This document shows, piece after piece, positions 24,895 to 34,079 of a stretch of DNA of 51,985 bases. The position numbers and the translations under genes were made by a program. Each line of letters begins with the position of its first letter. Positions within the stretch are counted from its first letter, which is position 1. The DNA comes from Calothrix sp. MO_192.B10 (GTDB lineage Bacteria; Cyanobacteriota; Cyanobacteriia; Cyanobacteriales; Nostocaceae), in assembly GCA_030065055.1 (NCBI GenBank), contig JASJDS010000059.1, forward strand, positions 1 to 51,985. Reading direction: 5' to 3'. The notes under the pieces are model-generated. The model was not told where the DNA came from, ran no database searches, and worked only from the letters and a program-made list of their open reading frames with translations.

Positions 24895-26796
24895 TTATCT
24901 TTGTCTGAGATACTGAATAATACCGCGAGCGATTCCTTCGGCCATTTTATTTCTAAACCATTGGCTGCGTAGATTTTTCACATCCTGACGACCAGTTAAG
25001 AAACCAGTTTCCACCAGAATTGCAGGCATAGAACTTTTTCGCAGGACGTAGAATCTAGCTTTGCGTACCCGCCGATTTCTGATGTTCACGCTGCGAAGAA
25101 CGCTGCGATGTACTACGCTAGCTAAACCACGTCCTGTATTGTAATAATAGGTTTCTAAACCATTAACATCAGGACGCTTGCGGCCAGCAGAGTTGGCATG
25201 GATACTGACAAATACATCGGCATTTACCCGTTCTGCCAGCTTTACCCTACCTGGAAGGCTGACAAAATAATCAGATTTGCGGCTCATAACCACCTGGATG
25301 CCATTTTTCTCCAAAATCTCGGCCACTTTTTTGCTAATGGGGAGAATCACATCCTTTTCTCTGGTTCCGCCAATGCCGATGGCACCGGGGTCTTTACCAC
25401 CATGTCCGGGGTCAACCAAAACTACTAATTTACCCTTTCTAGCTGGTCTTCTGGGCTGGGTAGTGGGAGTAGGGTTCCTGAAGATGGGTTTGGGAAATGG
25501 TCTGGGGTTAGGACGGGGTAGAGGAGGTAAGCCAATGGAAGGTCTCATGGCTCTGTATCGTTGCATTTGTAGAGATAACAGTTGACCAATTTGGTTGATT
25601 CTACCTATTTGCACTCCGGCAGCCGGTTGGACGAGAATCACCACTGTGGTGGGGTCTTGTTGTTGTAGCCTCACCCTCAGTACTGGACTATTGGCATTCA
25701 ACCTGGGACCTTTGACATCGGAGGATAACTTGGCATTGGGGATTTCAATGCGGAAAAGGGATGTTTTGCGGTCCCAACCACTGCTAGCAGATAAAGGGCG
25801 ATCGCCTCTAATTAATAATTGCCCGCCATTATCTGCTAATTCCACGGATTTAATGGTAGAAATAATGTTTCTGGCTGTGGAAGTAGGTGGTTTGACAACC
25901 GGTCGAGTCGTCCTAATTATGGTTGGCGAACTATTATTACTATTGTTCCTGGAAGAATTGCGACTGAAGCGGTCGGGTAAAACTATCAAACCATCACTAC
26001 CACTGTTTGTCGCTCGCCAATCGGGACTATTTTTATCTACCCGCAAAGTCATGCGAACTGTAGAGGGATTGGTATTCAATTGATTGAATTGAATATTCTT
26101 CACACCATGTTTGTTGACTACCGTGTTGTCAGACAAGCTGGAGGACATGGTAGCACCAGAGATATCCATGAAAATAGTCTTGCGATCGCGACTGCGATTT
26201 ACCCGTACCTGGGGTCTATTCTTACCACCCTTAGTACGGACAAAGAAACCATCACCCGTCACCAACACCCTTTGAATCTCCGCTGAATCTGTAGTGTTTT
26301 TAGCGACTTCTAAACCCTTTCTGGTTCTGGAGCTACTATTAGTTCTAGAGGTACTAATGGTCACAGTATTGTAAACATTCTCATTGGAAGAAGTTACGCT
26401 ACTTTGTCTTGTTGGTTTAGGTAATTGTACAGACCAACGGCTAGGAGTTTTACCAACAAATTTAACCTTGTTTGGATCGAGAGTATAACCAGGATTCAGT
26501 TCCACCACTAAACGGGCTGTTTGGGGGTTAAACTGTCCCACACGAATTGCCCGAACGGCACCACCTACAGGTTGGGTGAGTTGCCTTTGTCCAAACACCG
26601 TTCCTGGCAAATCAATTACCAAACGAGTCGGATTAAAAATTAGTTGGGCTTGGGGCTGAACATCCCCAATGGTATTAATTTCCAGTCGATTTTGATTGGG
26701 GTCAAAACGCCAAGATTGTAGTTTCGCCGCCGACGCTGGCGACGATAGCAAGAACATAGTTCCAACAGTGCCAGGTAGTAACCAGTGTAGTTTCAC
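24895..26796 (-). CDS. amiC: AMIN-domain N-acetylmuramoyl-L-alanine amidase (AmiC-type)
   Basis: A 633-residue exported protein: signal peptide 1-23 ending ASA, AMIN domain about 25-130, a second AMIN-like region about 175-400, a proline-rich linker about 415-448, and an Amidase_3 domain from about 450. Zinc ligands and catalytic residues are visible: His in DPGHGG, Glu in TREKD, His in SIHAN and Glu near 596 in VETGF. It cleaves the amide bond between MurNAc and L-Ala in peptidoglycan. In filamentous cyanobacteria such amidases drill the septal nanopores used for cell-cell communication; that role here is inferred from similarity. Confidence 0.92.
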   Translation of the reverse strand: MKLHWLLPGTVGTMFLLSSPASAAKLQSWRFDPNQNRLEINTIGDVQPQAQLIFNPTRLVIDLPGTVFGQRQLTQPVGGAVRAIRVGQFNPQTARLVVELNPGYTLDPNKVKFVGKTPSRWSVQLPKPTRQSSVTSSNENVYNTVTISTSRTNSSSRTRKGLEVAKNTTDSAEIQRVLVTGDGFFVRTKGGKNRPQVRVNRSRDRKTIFMDISGATMSSSLSDNTVVNKHGVKNIQFNQLNTNPSTVRMTLRVDKNSPDWRATNSGSDGLIVLPDRFSRNSSRNNSNNSSPTIIRTTRPVVKPPTSTARNIISTIKSVELADNGGQLLIRGDRPLSASSGWDRKTSLFRIEIPNAKLSSDVKGPRLNANSPVLRVRLQQQDPTTVVILVQPAAGVQIGRINQIGQLLSLQMQRYRAMRPSIGLPPLPRPNPRPFPKPIFRNPTPTTQPRRPARKGKLVVLVDPGHGGKDPGAIGIGGTREKDVILPISKKVAEILEKNGIQVVMSRKSDYFVSLPGRVKLAERVNADVFVSIHANSAGRKRPDVNGLETYYYNTGRGLASVVHRSVLRSVNIRNRRVRKARFYVLRKSSMPAILVETGFLTGRQDVKNLRSQWFRNKMAEGIARGIIQYLRQR

Positions 26797-27844
26797 AGTG
26801 CTTTTTCCTGATGTGCATTTACGGGAGCTTTCAATTGGTCAAAAGAAAAGGCAAGTTATTCCATAGCGATCGCCTAAATCTTAGCTTTGATGAAAATTAA
26901 GGAAATCATTTTCCATCATATTTTCTGTGGTTGCTGAGTGCTTGCCAATGTTGCACTCGCCATTGTTGTTTCCCATCTAAATCAAGTTAATAGTAGGTAT
27001 TTTGAGAACATTGATTGTTTTTCCATGCTGTTATAGCATGAAATTTTAGTCTCCAAAGCATCAGAATACACTAACAGTAGGGTAAGCAGAATACACAGCG
27101 ATAGTCAATCATAATCGGTAATATTTTTATCAGCAAGGGATAAAATTTTCATATCTGAGATTACTGCTCATCTTTCTATCTGTCAGTCAATCACAATAGC
27201 TATTAACTGATATTGTCAAGGGGGTATAGAGTCCTTGGTTTTGTTCCCCAAGAGAGAACTCTAGATTGGGAATACTAATATTTTGGGTTTAATATCGGGG
27301 AGTAATCAGATACATAATGATGGTGAATATTAAAAAAGAATACCTAAAATTTACAATCTTATTGGACGTAGATTTGAATACAGAAGTTTCCAGTATTAAT
27401 CTCCTCATTTGCCACTACAAAGACCTTGGTAAAATACAGTAAACAGGGAACAAAAGATGCAATCTTTAGTCTTGGTGGCAAAAATTCAATTGGATTGATG
27501 ATTTCTCTAGATTTTCAACTATAAATATATTTTTTAGCTGATAAATAATAGTTGATTGCCTTTGATTTAAGCATCATACAAGCAATGTTACAAACATCAA
27601 AAATATAGGTTTAACTTGATGAATCAACATATAGGAATCCGGTTTGATTGATGAAAACATAAATGGTTCCCAGGAGCCAAAATATCCCCTGAAGAATAAT
27701 GGCTCCTGTGACCGATGGATGCAGGCGATAGCTTGCGCCCTCCGTGACATCGGTGGTTACTGACTTGTCAGTTCGCCATTGAGGATGACAAATGTAAATC
27801 ATGATTTATCATCCAGCGATTCTTTAGTCTACCCATTTCTTTGA
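26797..27844. other. About 1 kb spacer with little recognisable content
   Basis: This is the divergent-side region before amiC. The segment 26860-27600 holds no gene, repeat or RNA that I recognise, except a small CATGCT/AGCATG hairpin near 27024. At 27629-27649 lies ATATAGGAATCCGGTTTGAT, a repeat also seen in part near 18735. An imperfect inverted unit closed by ACCGATG/CATCGGT spans about 27712-27756. Confidence 0.45.
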
Positions 27845-29314
27845 CTAAGACTCACGGTTATCTGGATTATTTTCCAGTTTTTCATGGGATGGAGGTACAG
27901 CAGTACCTAGGGATTCCATTGCCAAAGGGGTATTCTGGGAAGTTTCCAAGACCAATTTATCCTGGGCAAAATCCTCTTCTTCTGCCTGTGGTAAGACAAC
28001 TCTCAACAATGGAGGAGCAATAAAAGTAGTGAGAATCACCATCATAATAATTGCGGCTTCCAAGGGTTTTGACAGTACACCTGTACTGGAACCAATACCT
28101 AGAAATACCAATCCCACTTCACCACGGGGAATCATACCCACACCAATTGCTAAACGATTAATTTGGGGTTGACCAAAAACGCTAAAGCCTGTAATGACTT
28201 TACCAACAATCGCCACTGCAATCAGGAAAGTTGCCATAATTAAACCTTCGCGATTGCTGGGAATGGCTGGATTTAAAACTCCTAAATCGGTTTGTGCCCC
28301 CACATTTACAAAGAAAATGGGTACTAGCATATCCGCAATGGGGATAATTTGCCTTTGCAGTTCCTTGCGCTTATCGGTTTCTTCTAGAACTAACCCTGCT
28401 GCAAAAGCTCCCAAAATGGCTTCTAGGTGAATTACAGAAGCAAAATATGCCATGACAAAGGCAAAGATGAAAGCTGGAATGACCAACTCACCACGGGTTT
28501 TCAGCCGTTCAACAATCGTCACAAAAGATTTGTTAAAAATATTACCAAGAGCGATGGCACCTAAGAGAAAACTACTGGCGCTGATAATCAAATAGACCAC
28601 ATTTCCTACGTCCACAGCCCCATCTTTGGCAAGACTCGCCACCACTGCCAAAACGATAATTCCCAGGACATCATCAATTACAGCAGCGCCGAGAATAATC
28701 TGTCCTTCCTTGGTATTAAGAGCGCCTAACTCAGACAACACCTTGGAAGTAATACCAATACTAGTGGCAGTGAGAGCCGCACCCGCAAAAATCGCGGGAA
28801 CTGCAGGTACACCAAACACAGTCATCAAACCTACCGTGCCAGCAGTGAAGGGTACCACAACCCCTATGATTGCAACTACTACCGCTTGTAAACCCACGGC
28901 CATCAGGTCTTTTAAATTAGACTCCAAGCCAATTTCAAACAGGAGGATAATTACCCCCAACTCTGCCAAAACTGAAATTACTTCTGACTGGGATGTAAAT
29001 ACGGCATTCGCCCCCTCTGGAGTTAAACCGGCAGTGGTTTCTAGGAAGCTAATAATCACTGAACTAGAAGCATCTGCCCCTCCTTCGGGGAAGACTAACA
29101 GATGCAGGCAAGATACACCCACAAACACACCACCCACCAGTTCGCCTAATACTGGCGGTAAACCCACGCGATTGGACAATTCGCCACCGATTTTGCTGGC
29201 GAAGTAAATTACTACTAAACTCAGTAGTACTCCTGCTACTACCAGTGAACTATCTGCGGTTTCTGTTGCGGTTGCAAACAGAGGTAATGAGAAGGGTATG
29301 AAATTTAACTGCAT
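27845..29314 (-). CDS. Cation/H+ antiporter, CPA2 family (NhaS3/NapA-like)
   Basis: A 489-residue protein with about 13 membrane helices. It carries the CPA2 core (LLFEIGLES, GAALTATSIGITSKVLSELG, GAAVIDDVLGIIVLA with the paired aspartates, and GMIPRGEVGLVFLGIG). Similarity is greatest to NhaS3-type Na+/H+ antiporters of cyanobacteria. There is no TrkA-type regulatory domain; the C-terminus is a short acidic tail. It would exchange Na+ or K+ for H+. The gene is alone on the minus strand. Confidence 0.87.
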   Translation of the reverse strand: MQLNFIPFSLPLFATATETADSSLVVAGVLLSLVVIYFASKIGGELSNRVGLPPVLGELVGGVFVGVSCLHLLVFPEGGADASSSVIISFLETTAGLTPEGANAVFTSQSEVISVLAELGVIILLFEIGLESNLKDLMAVGLQAVVVAIIGVVVPFTAGTVGLMTVFGVPAVPAIFAGAALTATSIGITSKVLSELGALNTKEGQIILGAAVIDDVLGIIVLAVVASLAKDGAVDVGNVVYLIISASSFLLGAIALGNIFNKSFVTIVERLKTRGELVIPAFIFAFVMAYFASVIHLEAILGAFAAGLVLEETDKRKELQRQIIPIADMLVPIFFVNVGAQTDLGVLNPAIPSNREGLIMATFLIAVAIVGKVITGFSVFGQPQINRLAIGVGMIPRGEVGLVFLGIGSSTGVLSKPLEAAIIMMVILTTFIAPPLLRVVLPQAEEEDFAQDKLVLETSQNTPLAMESLGTAVPPSHEKLENNPDNRES

Positions 29315-30108
29315 GGCTTATATTTTGGGTAATCCTTCTCCTTCTTAATGTACAAGGTTCTTGCAAGCTACCATTATAGATTTTCTTGCTAAATCTCCGA
29401 AAATCATAGGTCGCAAGCCCCTAAATTCTATTTCTGGGGATAAGCCCGTAGGATAAATTCCAGGCAATCCCGATGAAAAAAAATTTCACCATCAAGGATG
29501 AAAATGGTTTGTGACTAACTCCTCAAGGGCGCACGCAATGCGCCCCTACTGCACGCCTCCGCGCCTATTTTCTAGCTAGTCCCTCAGGGGAAAATACCAC
29601 AACCTGCCGATGAAAATGGTTTGTGACTAATTCCTCAAGTTAGCACGCAATGCGCCCCTACAAACTCCGCACTGATTAACTATTTTCTAGCTAGCCTCTC
29701 ATGAGAAAATCCCACAACCTGCCGATGAAAATACTCCCTTCACTCCTTCCCTCCTTCACTCCCTATTTTCAAGCTACTCCCTTTCCGCTAGAAGATTACC
29801 TATAACGTAGGTTGGGTTGAACGGAGTGAAACCCAACGATATGCTGGGTTTCGTTCCTCAAACGCCACTTCCTACAACGGAGGGAACCTCCCTCCGGGTT
29901 CAACACTTTGCTTATGCCGGGGAACCCGTCCACCGCAAGTGTTTCACCGCAACGGAGTGGCTCCCCAGCCTACGATTTTTCGGTAATTTAACACCAGGAA
30001 GGGAGTAGTCTCTGATGGACGTTTGTACACAACCAAGGATGAAAATACCTCTACTGCGGCTCCCACACCTAAGCTGTCAACCATCAACTAACAACTAACA
30101 ACTAACAA
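29315..30108. repeat. Repeat cluster with two composite copies and a nested palindrome
   Basis: Between 29495 and 29735 are two minus-strand copies of the composite repeat also found at 12821-13308. From 29806 to 29974 is a unit with ends CGTAGGTTGGG and CCCAGCCTACG containing AACGGAGTGAAACCCAACG and, nested in it, a TTATGCCGGGGAACCCGTCC module also at 43079-43098. At 30013-30034 is a GACGTTTGTACACAACCAAG-type module also at 49367-49387, followed by the reverse of GATGGTTGACAGCTTAGG and heptamers. No gene is supported. Confidence 0.75.
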
Positions 30109-30345
30109 CTAACGAGCAATTATCTTTTTACGAACATCTCGCTCTGATAAATTACTAGGACCTTCTAGTAAATGCTCAGGATAACCACCCATCCGCTCTA
30201 AAACAGTTTTCCGAGACTGTAAACTTGACCAATATTCCCCTAGCAAGCGTTTAATCAATTCACTACTGGTAGTCCCCTTCCGTGCCAGAATCTCTACTAA
30301 ATACTTTTCTGCCTCTTCATCTAAGCTTATACTCAACATCATCAT
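30109..30345 (-). CDS. Ribbon-helix-helix (CopG-like) protein, orphan antitoxin candidate
   Basis: A 78-residue protein with an RHH N-terminus (LSISLDEEAEKYLVEILARKGTTSSELIKRLL) that would bind DNA as a dimer. No toxin gene is adjacent. The stop codon TAG is formed by the first GTTAGTT heptamer of a repeat run at 30082-30116, so the original C-terminus and any downstream partner may have been lost. It starts with ATGATGATG, and AAAGGTAG just upstream is a fair ribosome site. Confidence 0.6.
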   Translation of the reverse strand: MMMLSISLDEEAEKYLVEILARKGTTSSELIKRLLGEYWSSLQSRKTVLERMGGYPEHLLEGPSNLSERDVRKKIIAR

Positions 30346-30459
30346 TACTACCTTTGATTTCCATCATTGACCTTATATCCAATCCTAAATCATTGGGAAA
30401 ATTCTCTTATTTCTCTCTCTGCCTTCTCTGGAGTAAGAACGGTTTATCCTCACAACTCG

Positions 30460-30870
30460 TCAATTAAGCCCTGCCAACTCCTGCAAACGCTGCCAGTGAG
30501 ATGGGGAAACGGGCACTACAGATAATCGGGGCAATTTAACTAAATCAAAATTGCTAAAGTATTCATCCTGCTTAATTTGAGCCAGACTAATGGGGTGTGG
30601 TATTTTTTCCCCTACCTTGACTCGAACAACCACCCGTTTCGGATCGTTCAATGACGGATCGGCATATGGTTGACTGACTATTTCCGCCGTACCAATAATT
30701 TTTCTTTCTTTGCCGGTGTGATAAATAAATGCCAGATCCCCTATTTCCATCGTCCGTAAATGTTTGAGCGCTAAGGCATTACTCACTCCATCCCAAACTG
30801 TAGTTCCTTCCTGTTCCAAATCGGCATAGGAGTATTCCCCTGGTTCTGTTTTTAGTAGCCAATAAGCCAT
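30460..30870 (-). CDS. EVE domain-containing protein
   Basis: A 136-residue single-domain EVE protein (MAYWLLKTEPGEYSYADLEQ, WDGVSNALALKHLRTMEIGDLAFIYHTG). EVE belongs to the PUA/YTH-like fold that reads modified bases in RNA or DNA and is often tied to restriction or RNA modification. No such gene is adjacent here. The gene is complete and stands alone. Confidence 0.88.
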   Translation of the reverse strand: MAYWLLKTEPGEYSYADLEQEGTTVWDGVSNALALKHLRTMEIGDLAFIYHTGKERKIIGTAEIVSQPYADPSLNDPKRVVVRVKVGEKIPHPISLAQIKQDEYFSNFDLVKLPRLSVVPVSPSHWQRLQELAGLN

Positions 30871-30935
30871 ACAATGAATCTCCTAGTTCAGAGTAGTACG
30901 TTGCATTAATTTTGAAGAGTCGCGGTGTTTAGATT

Positions 30936-30958
30936 CCCGACTTCTTTAAGAAGTCGGG
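30936..30958. repeat. Palindromic repeat before the SIMPL gene
   Basis: CCCGACTTCTT and AAGAAGTCGGG form a near-perfect hairpin with almost no loop. It is a common dispersed palindrome in cyanobacteria and could also act as a bidirectional transcript end. Confidence 0.6.
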
Positions 30959-31016
30959 GATCTGTGACCCGTATCTTAAGTAACCAATCCACAATTTTTT
31001 CTAGGATGGCAATTAT

Positions 31017-31760
31017 ATGGGTAAATTAGCATTACAGCGTATTGGCTCCTGTTTTCACCAGGCAGGGAAATTTTTCCCTGTAGTTCTGTTGACATATTTT
31101 ACTTGTGTCCCACCAGCTTTATCCCAAGGAAAGGACAAGATTCCCCGTACTATTACTGTTACAGGTCGGGGAATAGAATTTATTGCTACAACCCAATCGC
31201 AAGTTGATGTAGGGGTGGATATTCAAGAGAAAACTGCTGAAAATGCCCAACAAAAGGTGGCTGTGCTGTCATCAGCTGTGGTAGAGTACCTCAAAAGTAA
31301 TAATGTGGAAAAATTACAAACCACGGGTATTAGTCTATCTCCAGTTTATAAATATACAAATAACATTCAGCAAATTACCGGATATCGCGCCGTCAATAGA
31401 GTCAGTTTTCGCGTTCCCACCAATAAAATGGGCAACATCTTGGATGGAGTAGTTAAAGCTGGAGCCACACGGATTAACAGCATTAATTTTATCGCCAAAG
31501 ATGAAGCGATCGCCAATGCCCAAAAAAAAGCCCTTCAAGCAGCTACTCAAGATGCTCAGAGTCAAGCTCAAGCTGTTCTCACATCTTTAGGTTTAACCCG
31601 TAAGGATGTAGTTAATATCACAATCAATAGTAGAAATACTTACCCAATACCTGTTACCACTGGGAATGTGACAGTAATGTCAACACAACAGCCTTCTACT
31701 CCTGTGATTCCTGGAGAACAGCAGGTAGAAGCATCTGTAACCTTGATGATTAGTTATTAA
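31017..31760 (+). CDS. SIMPL domain (DUF541) periplasmic protein
   Basis: A 247-residue exported protein with a signal peptide ending near PALSQG (about residue 40) and one SIMPL domain (ITVTGRGIEFIATTQSQVDVGVDIQEKT to the end). SIMPL proteins such as BP26 and YggE form rings in the periplasm and have been tied to oxidative stress; the precise role is unknown. It is followed by a long heptamer repeat. Confidence 0.8.
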   Translation: MGKLALQRIGSCFHQAGKFFPVVLLTYFTCVPPALSQGKDKIPRTITVTGRGIEFIATTQSQVDVGVDIQEKTAENAQQKVAVLSSAVVEYLKSNNVEKLQTTGISLSPVYKYTNNIQQITGYRAVNRVSFRVPTNKMGNILDGVVKAGATRINSINFIAKDEAIANAQKKALQAATQDAQSQAQAVLTSLGLTRKDVVNITINSRNTYPIPVTTGNVTVMSTQQPSTPVIPGEQQVEASVTLMISY

Positions 31761-31782
31761 TGTTCTAAGGGAGTGATGGGAT

Positions 31783-31925
31783 GATGGTTGTTGGTTGTTA
31801 GTTGTTGGTTGTTAGTTGTTGGTTGTTAGTTGTTGGTTGTTAGTTGTTGGTTGTTAGTTGTTAGTCTTGAATTCATCACTCCTTCACTCCTTCCCTCCCT
31901 CACTCCCTCACTCCTTCCCTCCCCA
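31783..31925. repeat. Heptamer tandem repeat after the SIMPL gene
   Basis: Alternating GTTGTTG and GTTGTTA/GTTAGTT heptamers run for about 85 bp, followed by pyrimidine-rich CACTCCTTC-type units up to about 31925. It lies between the convergent SIMPL and SSB genes. Confidence 0.75.
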
Positions 31926-31947
31926 CACTCCCCTGCTCCTCAACAGG

Positions 31948-32316
31948 CTAAAAATGATCGGGGCTACTATCCATCATTGCTGCTTCAGCATCCTTTCTAG
32001 AACCCAATAGTTCTAATTGATCGACCTTAATAATAGGCATGGAACGTGGCACTCCCGTATTGCGATCATTCCAATAATCGAATTTTAAATAACCTTTAAC
32101 TCCAATTAAACTACCTTTACGGACATAGTTACCTGCCACTTCCGCAGTTTTATCCCATAGCTCCAGTGTGAACCAATCTGGTTCGTCGCTATTGCGCGAT
32201 CGCCTCCTAACTGCTAATGTTAATCTGCATTTGACACTACCAGACTCAAAATACCTCATATCCGGGTCCCCACCGACACGACCCACCAAAGTCACTACAT
32301 TAATATTCACAGGCAA
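31948..32316 (-). CDS. ssb: Single-stranded DNA-binding protein
   Basis: A 122-residue SSB with a complete OB fold (INVVTLVGRVGGDPDMRYFESG, WFTLELWDKTAEVAGNYVRKGSLIGVKGYLK). The C-terminal tail is very short and ends SSPDHF, a weak form of the acidic DDIPF-like tip that recruits partner proteins. Many cyanobacteria have two SSBs, and this is likely the short type. It diverges from the TnpB gene across 227 bp. Confidence 0.87.
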   Translation of the reverse strand: MPVNINVVTLVGRVGGDPDMRYFESGSVKCRLTLAVRRRSRNSDEPDWFTLELWDKTAEVAGNYVRKGSLIGVKGYLKFDYWNDRNTGVPRSMPIIKVDQLELLGSRKDAEAAMMDSSPDHF

Positions 32317-32432
32317 ACCTTAAAGTACAACTGTACTTGTTTATTTTCACCAAAAAATAGACTCTCATCAAGCCCCCGGATTTATCTGTGCAGAGGAAAT
32401 ACGAAAAATTAGGGTGTGTAGCTGGATAAAAA

Positions 32433-32474
32433 TATATGGGCATATCTTAGCAAATCTTCAATAATGCCCATATA
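32433..32474. repeat. Subterminal hairpin at the left end of the TnpB element
   Basis: TATATGGGCAT at 32433-32443 and ATGCCCATATA at 32464-32474 are perfect inverted arms. A related ATGCCCAGATATGCC lies after the gene at 34125-34139. Hairpins of this type mark the ends of IS200/IS605-like elements. Confidence 0.55.
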
Positions 32475-32543
32475 ATTGAATGTATTCATCAAAACAAAAA
32501 ATTAATTGATGGAATATCGAGTGCAATTAATCAGGTGAAATAG

Positions 32544-34079
32544 ATGGGAACTCTCACGTATGTTAAAGGATTACCAACACCAGCAGAAGAATTGAATAGT
32601 TTAGGACTCACAGAGTTTGAGATGTTTCTTGCTGCTTACAGTCCGGTATTCCACAAAGCAGCGTGTGAGACAGCAAACTATCTTCTAACTGGAAATAACT
32701 TCAACAAATCTAGTTGGAACACTCATTTACAAACAACTTACGGCATTTCCAAACGTCATGCTAACGGTGTAATTAGCCATGCTAAAGGTGTGGTAGACGC
32801 ATCCAAAGAACATCGCAAGGGTCATATCAAAACTCTTGAAGGTAAGGTCAAATCAATTCATTCTTGGATTACCAAATCTGAGAAAAAGTTAGCAGATGCT
32901 ATCAAATTTTACAGCAAAAAGAACTGGCATAAATCCAAGATAGGATGCGGGCTTGCATTGTCCTGTTCTATCCAATTCCGTGATACTAATTGGAAGAATC
33001 TCCGCTTTCAAATCCACAACAAGAAGCGTAGAGCTTACCAATTAACAAAACAGATTGAGCATTTGAAGACTGCGCCAATTCAAGCAGTTATTCCCAGAAA
33101 CCAAGCATTTGTTGTTGGTTCCAAAGATGAAAGTTTTGGCAACCAAGTGTGTCAATGGGATGGTAATGTTCTTAAGTTTCGTGTTCCAGCTTGCCTAGAA
33201 TCAAAATTTGGTAAGTACGTTCAGACTAAGCTGGGCAACTTTAACCGCAACATCAACAGATTGCCTAAAGATGGTTCTAAAACCTGGCATTTTTACCGCA
33301 AGGACGGCAAGTGGAATGCAGCAGTACAATTCACTCCAGTGCCTGTAAAGCGCGTCTTTTGCCATTGTGCATATGGCTGTATTGGAATTGACATGAATCC
33401 TGGTTCTATTGGCTGGGCATATGTTGACCATGATGGCAATCTCAAAGCTCATGGACAAATCCCGCTACAAATGGGACTATCATCTGGCAAACAAGATGCC
33501 CAAATCGTTGATGCTTGCTTGCAATTAGCAACATTGGCGGACAGATTTGCTTGTCCTGTTGCTTGTGAAGAATTAGACTTTTCTACCAAAAAGCAACAGC
33601 TATCTGAAGGTGGTAGAAAATATGCTCGAATGCTTGATGGTTGGGCGTACAGCCGATTTTACAACCTACTCGAAAGTATCCTAAGCAACCGAGGCATTAC
33701 TGTCATGAAGGTGAATCCTGCATACACCAGCCTGATTGGCTTGGTGAAATACGCACGTCAATATGGTTTAGCCAGCGATGAAGCAGCAGCTTTAGCCATC
33801 GCACGACGTGCTATGGGACTAGCTGAAAATATTCCAGGTTCCATAACCGCCTATCTTGAGGCAGCGCGTTGCGGGGGTTCCCCCCGTTGTAGCGACTGCC
33901 GTTCCGTGAAGGATGGAAAGCACGTATGGAGCCTGTGGAATCAACTGAATAAAACTCTTAAGTCTCGTACTGAAACTAAGAACAGACATTCTTACTACAG
34001 TATCTCTAACTGGGAATTAGTGGTCAAGGAACCGGAGTTACGGAGCAAAGGAACCAAGCGAAAACGCGCTTCTAATTGA
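32544..34079 (+). CDS. TnpB family RNA-guided nuclease-like protein, long form
   Basis: A 511-residue TnpB relative with the RuvC triad: Asp283 in GIDMNPGSIGWA, Glu342/343 in CEELDFS and Asp412 in LASDEAAALAIARRAMG. No CxxC zinc finger lies between Glu343 and Asp412, unlike classical TnpB. The N-terminal 270 residues are long and helical. A palindromic DNA repeat is translated at residues 439-454. No TnpA is next to it. AGGTGA lies 8-9 bases before ATG. The guide RNA of TnpB usually overlaps the gene's 3' end, so one may lie near 34000-34180. Activity is unknown. Confidence 0.8.
   Translation: MGTLTYVKGLPTPAEELNSLGLTEFEMFLAAYSPVFHKAACETANYLLTGNNFNKSSWNTHLQTTYGISKRHANGVISHAKGVVDASKEHRKGHIKTLEGKVKSIHSWITKSEKKLADAIKFYSKKNWHKSKIGCGLALSCSIQFRDTNWKNLRFQIHNKKRRAYQLTKQIEHLKTAPIQAVIPRNQAFVVGSKDESFGNQVCQWDGNVLKFRVPACLESKFGKYVQTKLGNFNRNINRLPKDGSKTWHFYRKDGKWNAAVQFTPVPVKRVFCHCAYGCIGIDMNPGSIGWAYVDHDGNLKAHGQIPLQMGLSSGKQDAQIVDACLQLATLADRFACPVACEELDFSTKKQQLSEGGRKYARMLDGWAYSRFYNLLESILSNRGITVMKVNPAYTSLIGLVKYARQYGLASDEAAALAIARRAMGLAENIPGSITAYLEAARCGGSPRCSDCRSVKDGKHVWSLWNQLNKTLKSRTETKNRHSYYSISNWELVVKEPELRSKGTKRKRASN
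33860..33900. repeat. 41-bp palindromic repeat inside the tnpB reading frame
   Basis: The unit runs from GGCAG to CTGCC with a long CGGGGG/CCCCCG stem. A homologous unit of the same length, in the other orientation, is at 14872-14912. It adds about 15 codons containing three cysteines without stopping the frame. Confidence 0.7.

Noticed and set aside
25198-26286. Several plus-strand frames across the amidase gene
   Set aside because: They are antisense shadows of the well-supported amidase gene and have no domain or start signal.
27700-27770. tRNA-like fold
   Set aside because: The stretch folds into a hairpin closed by ACCGATG/CATCGGT but lacks a T-loop, anticodon arm spacing and acceptor stem.
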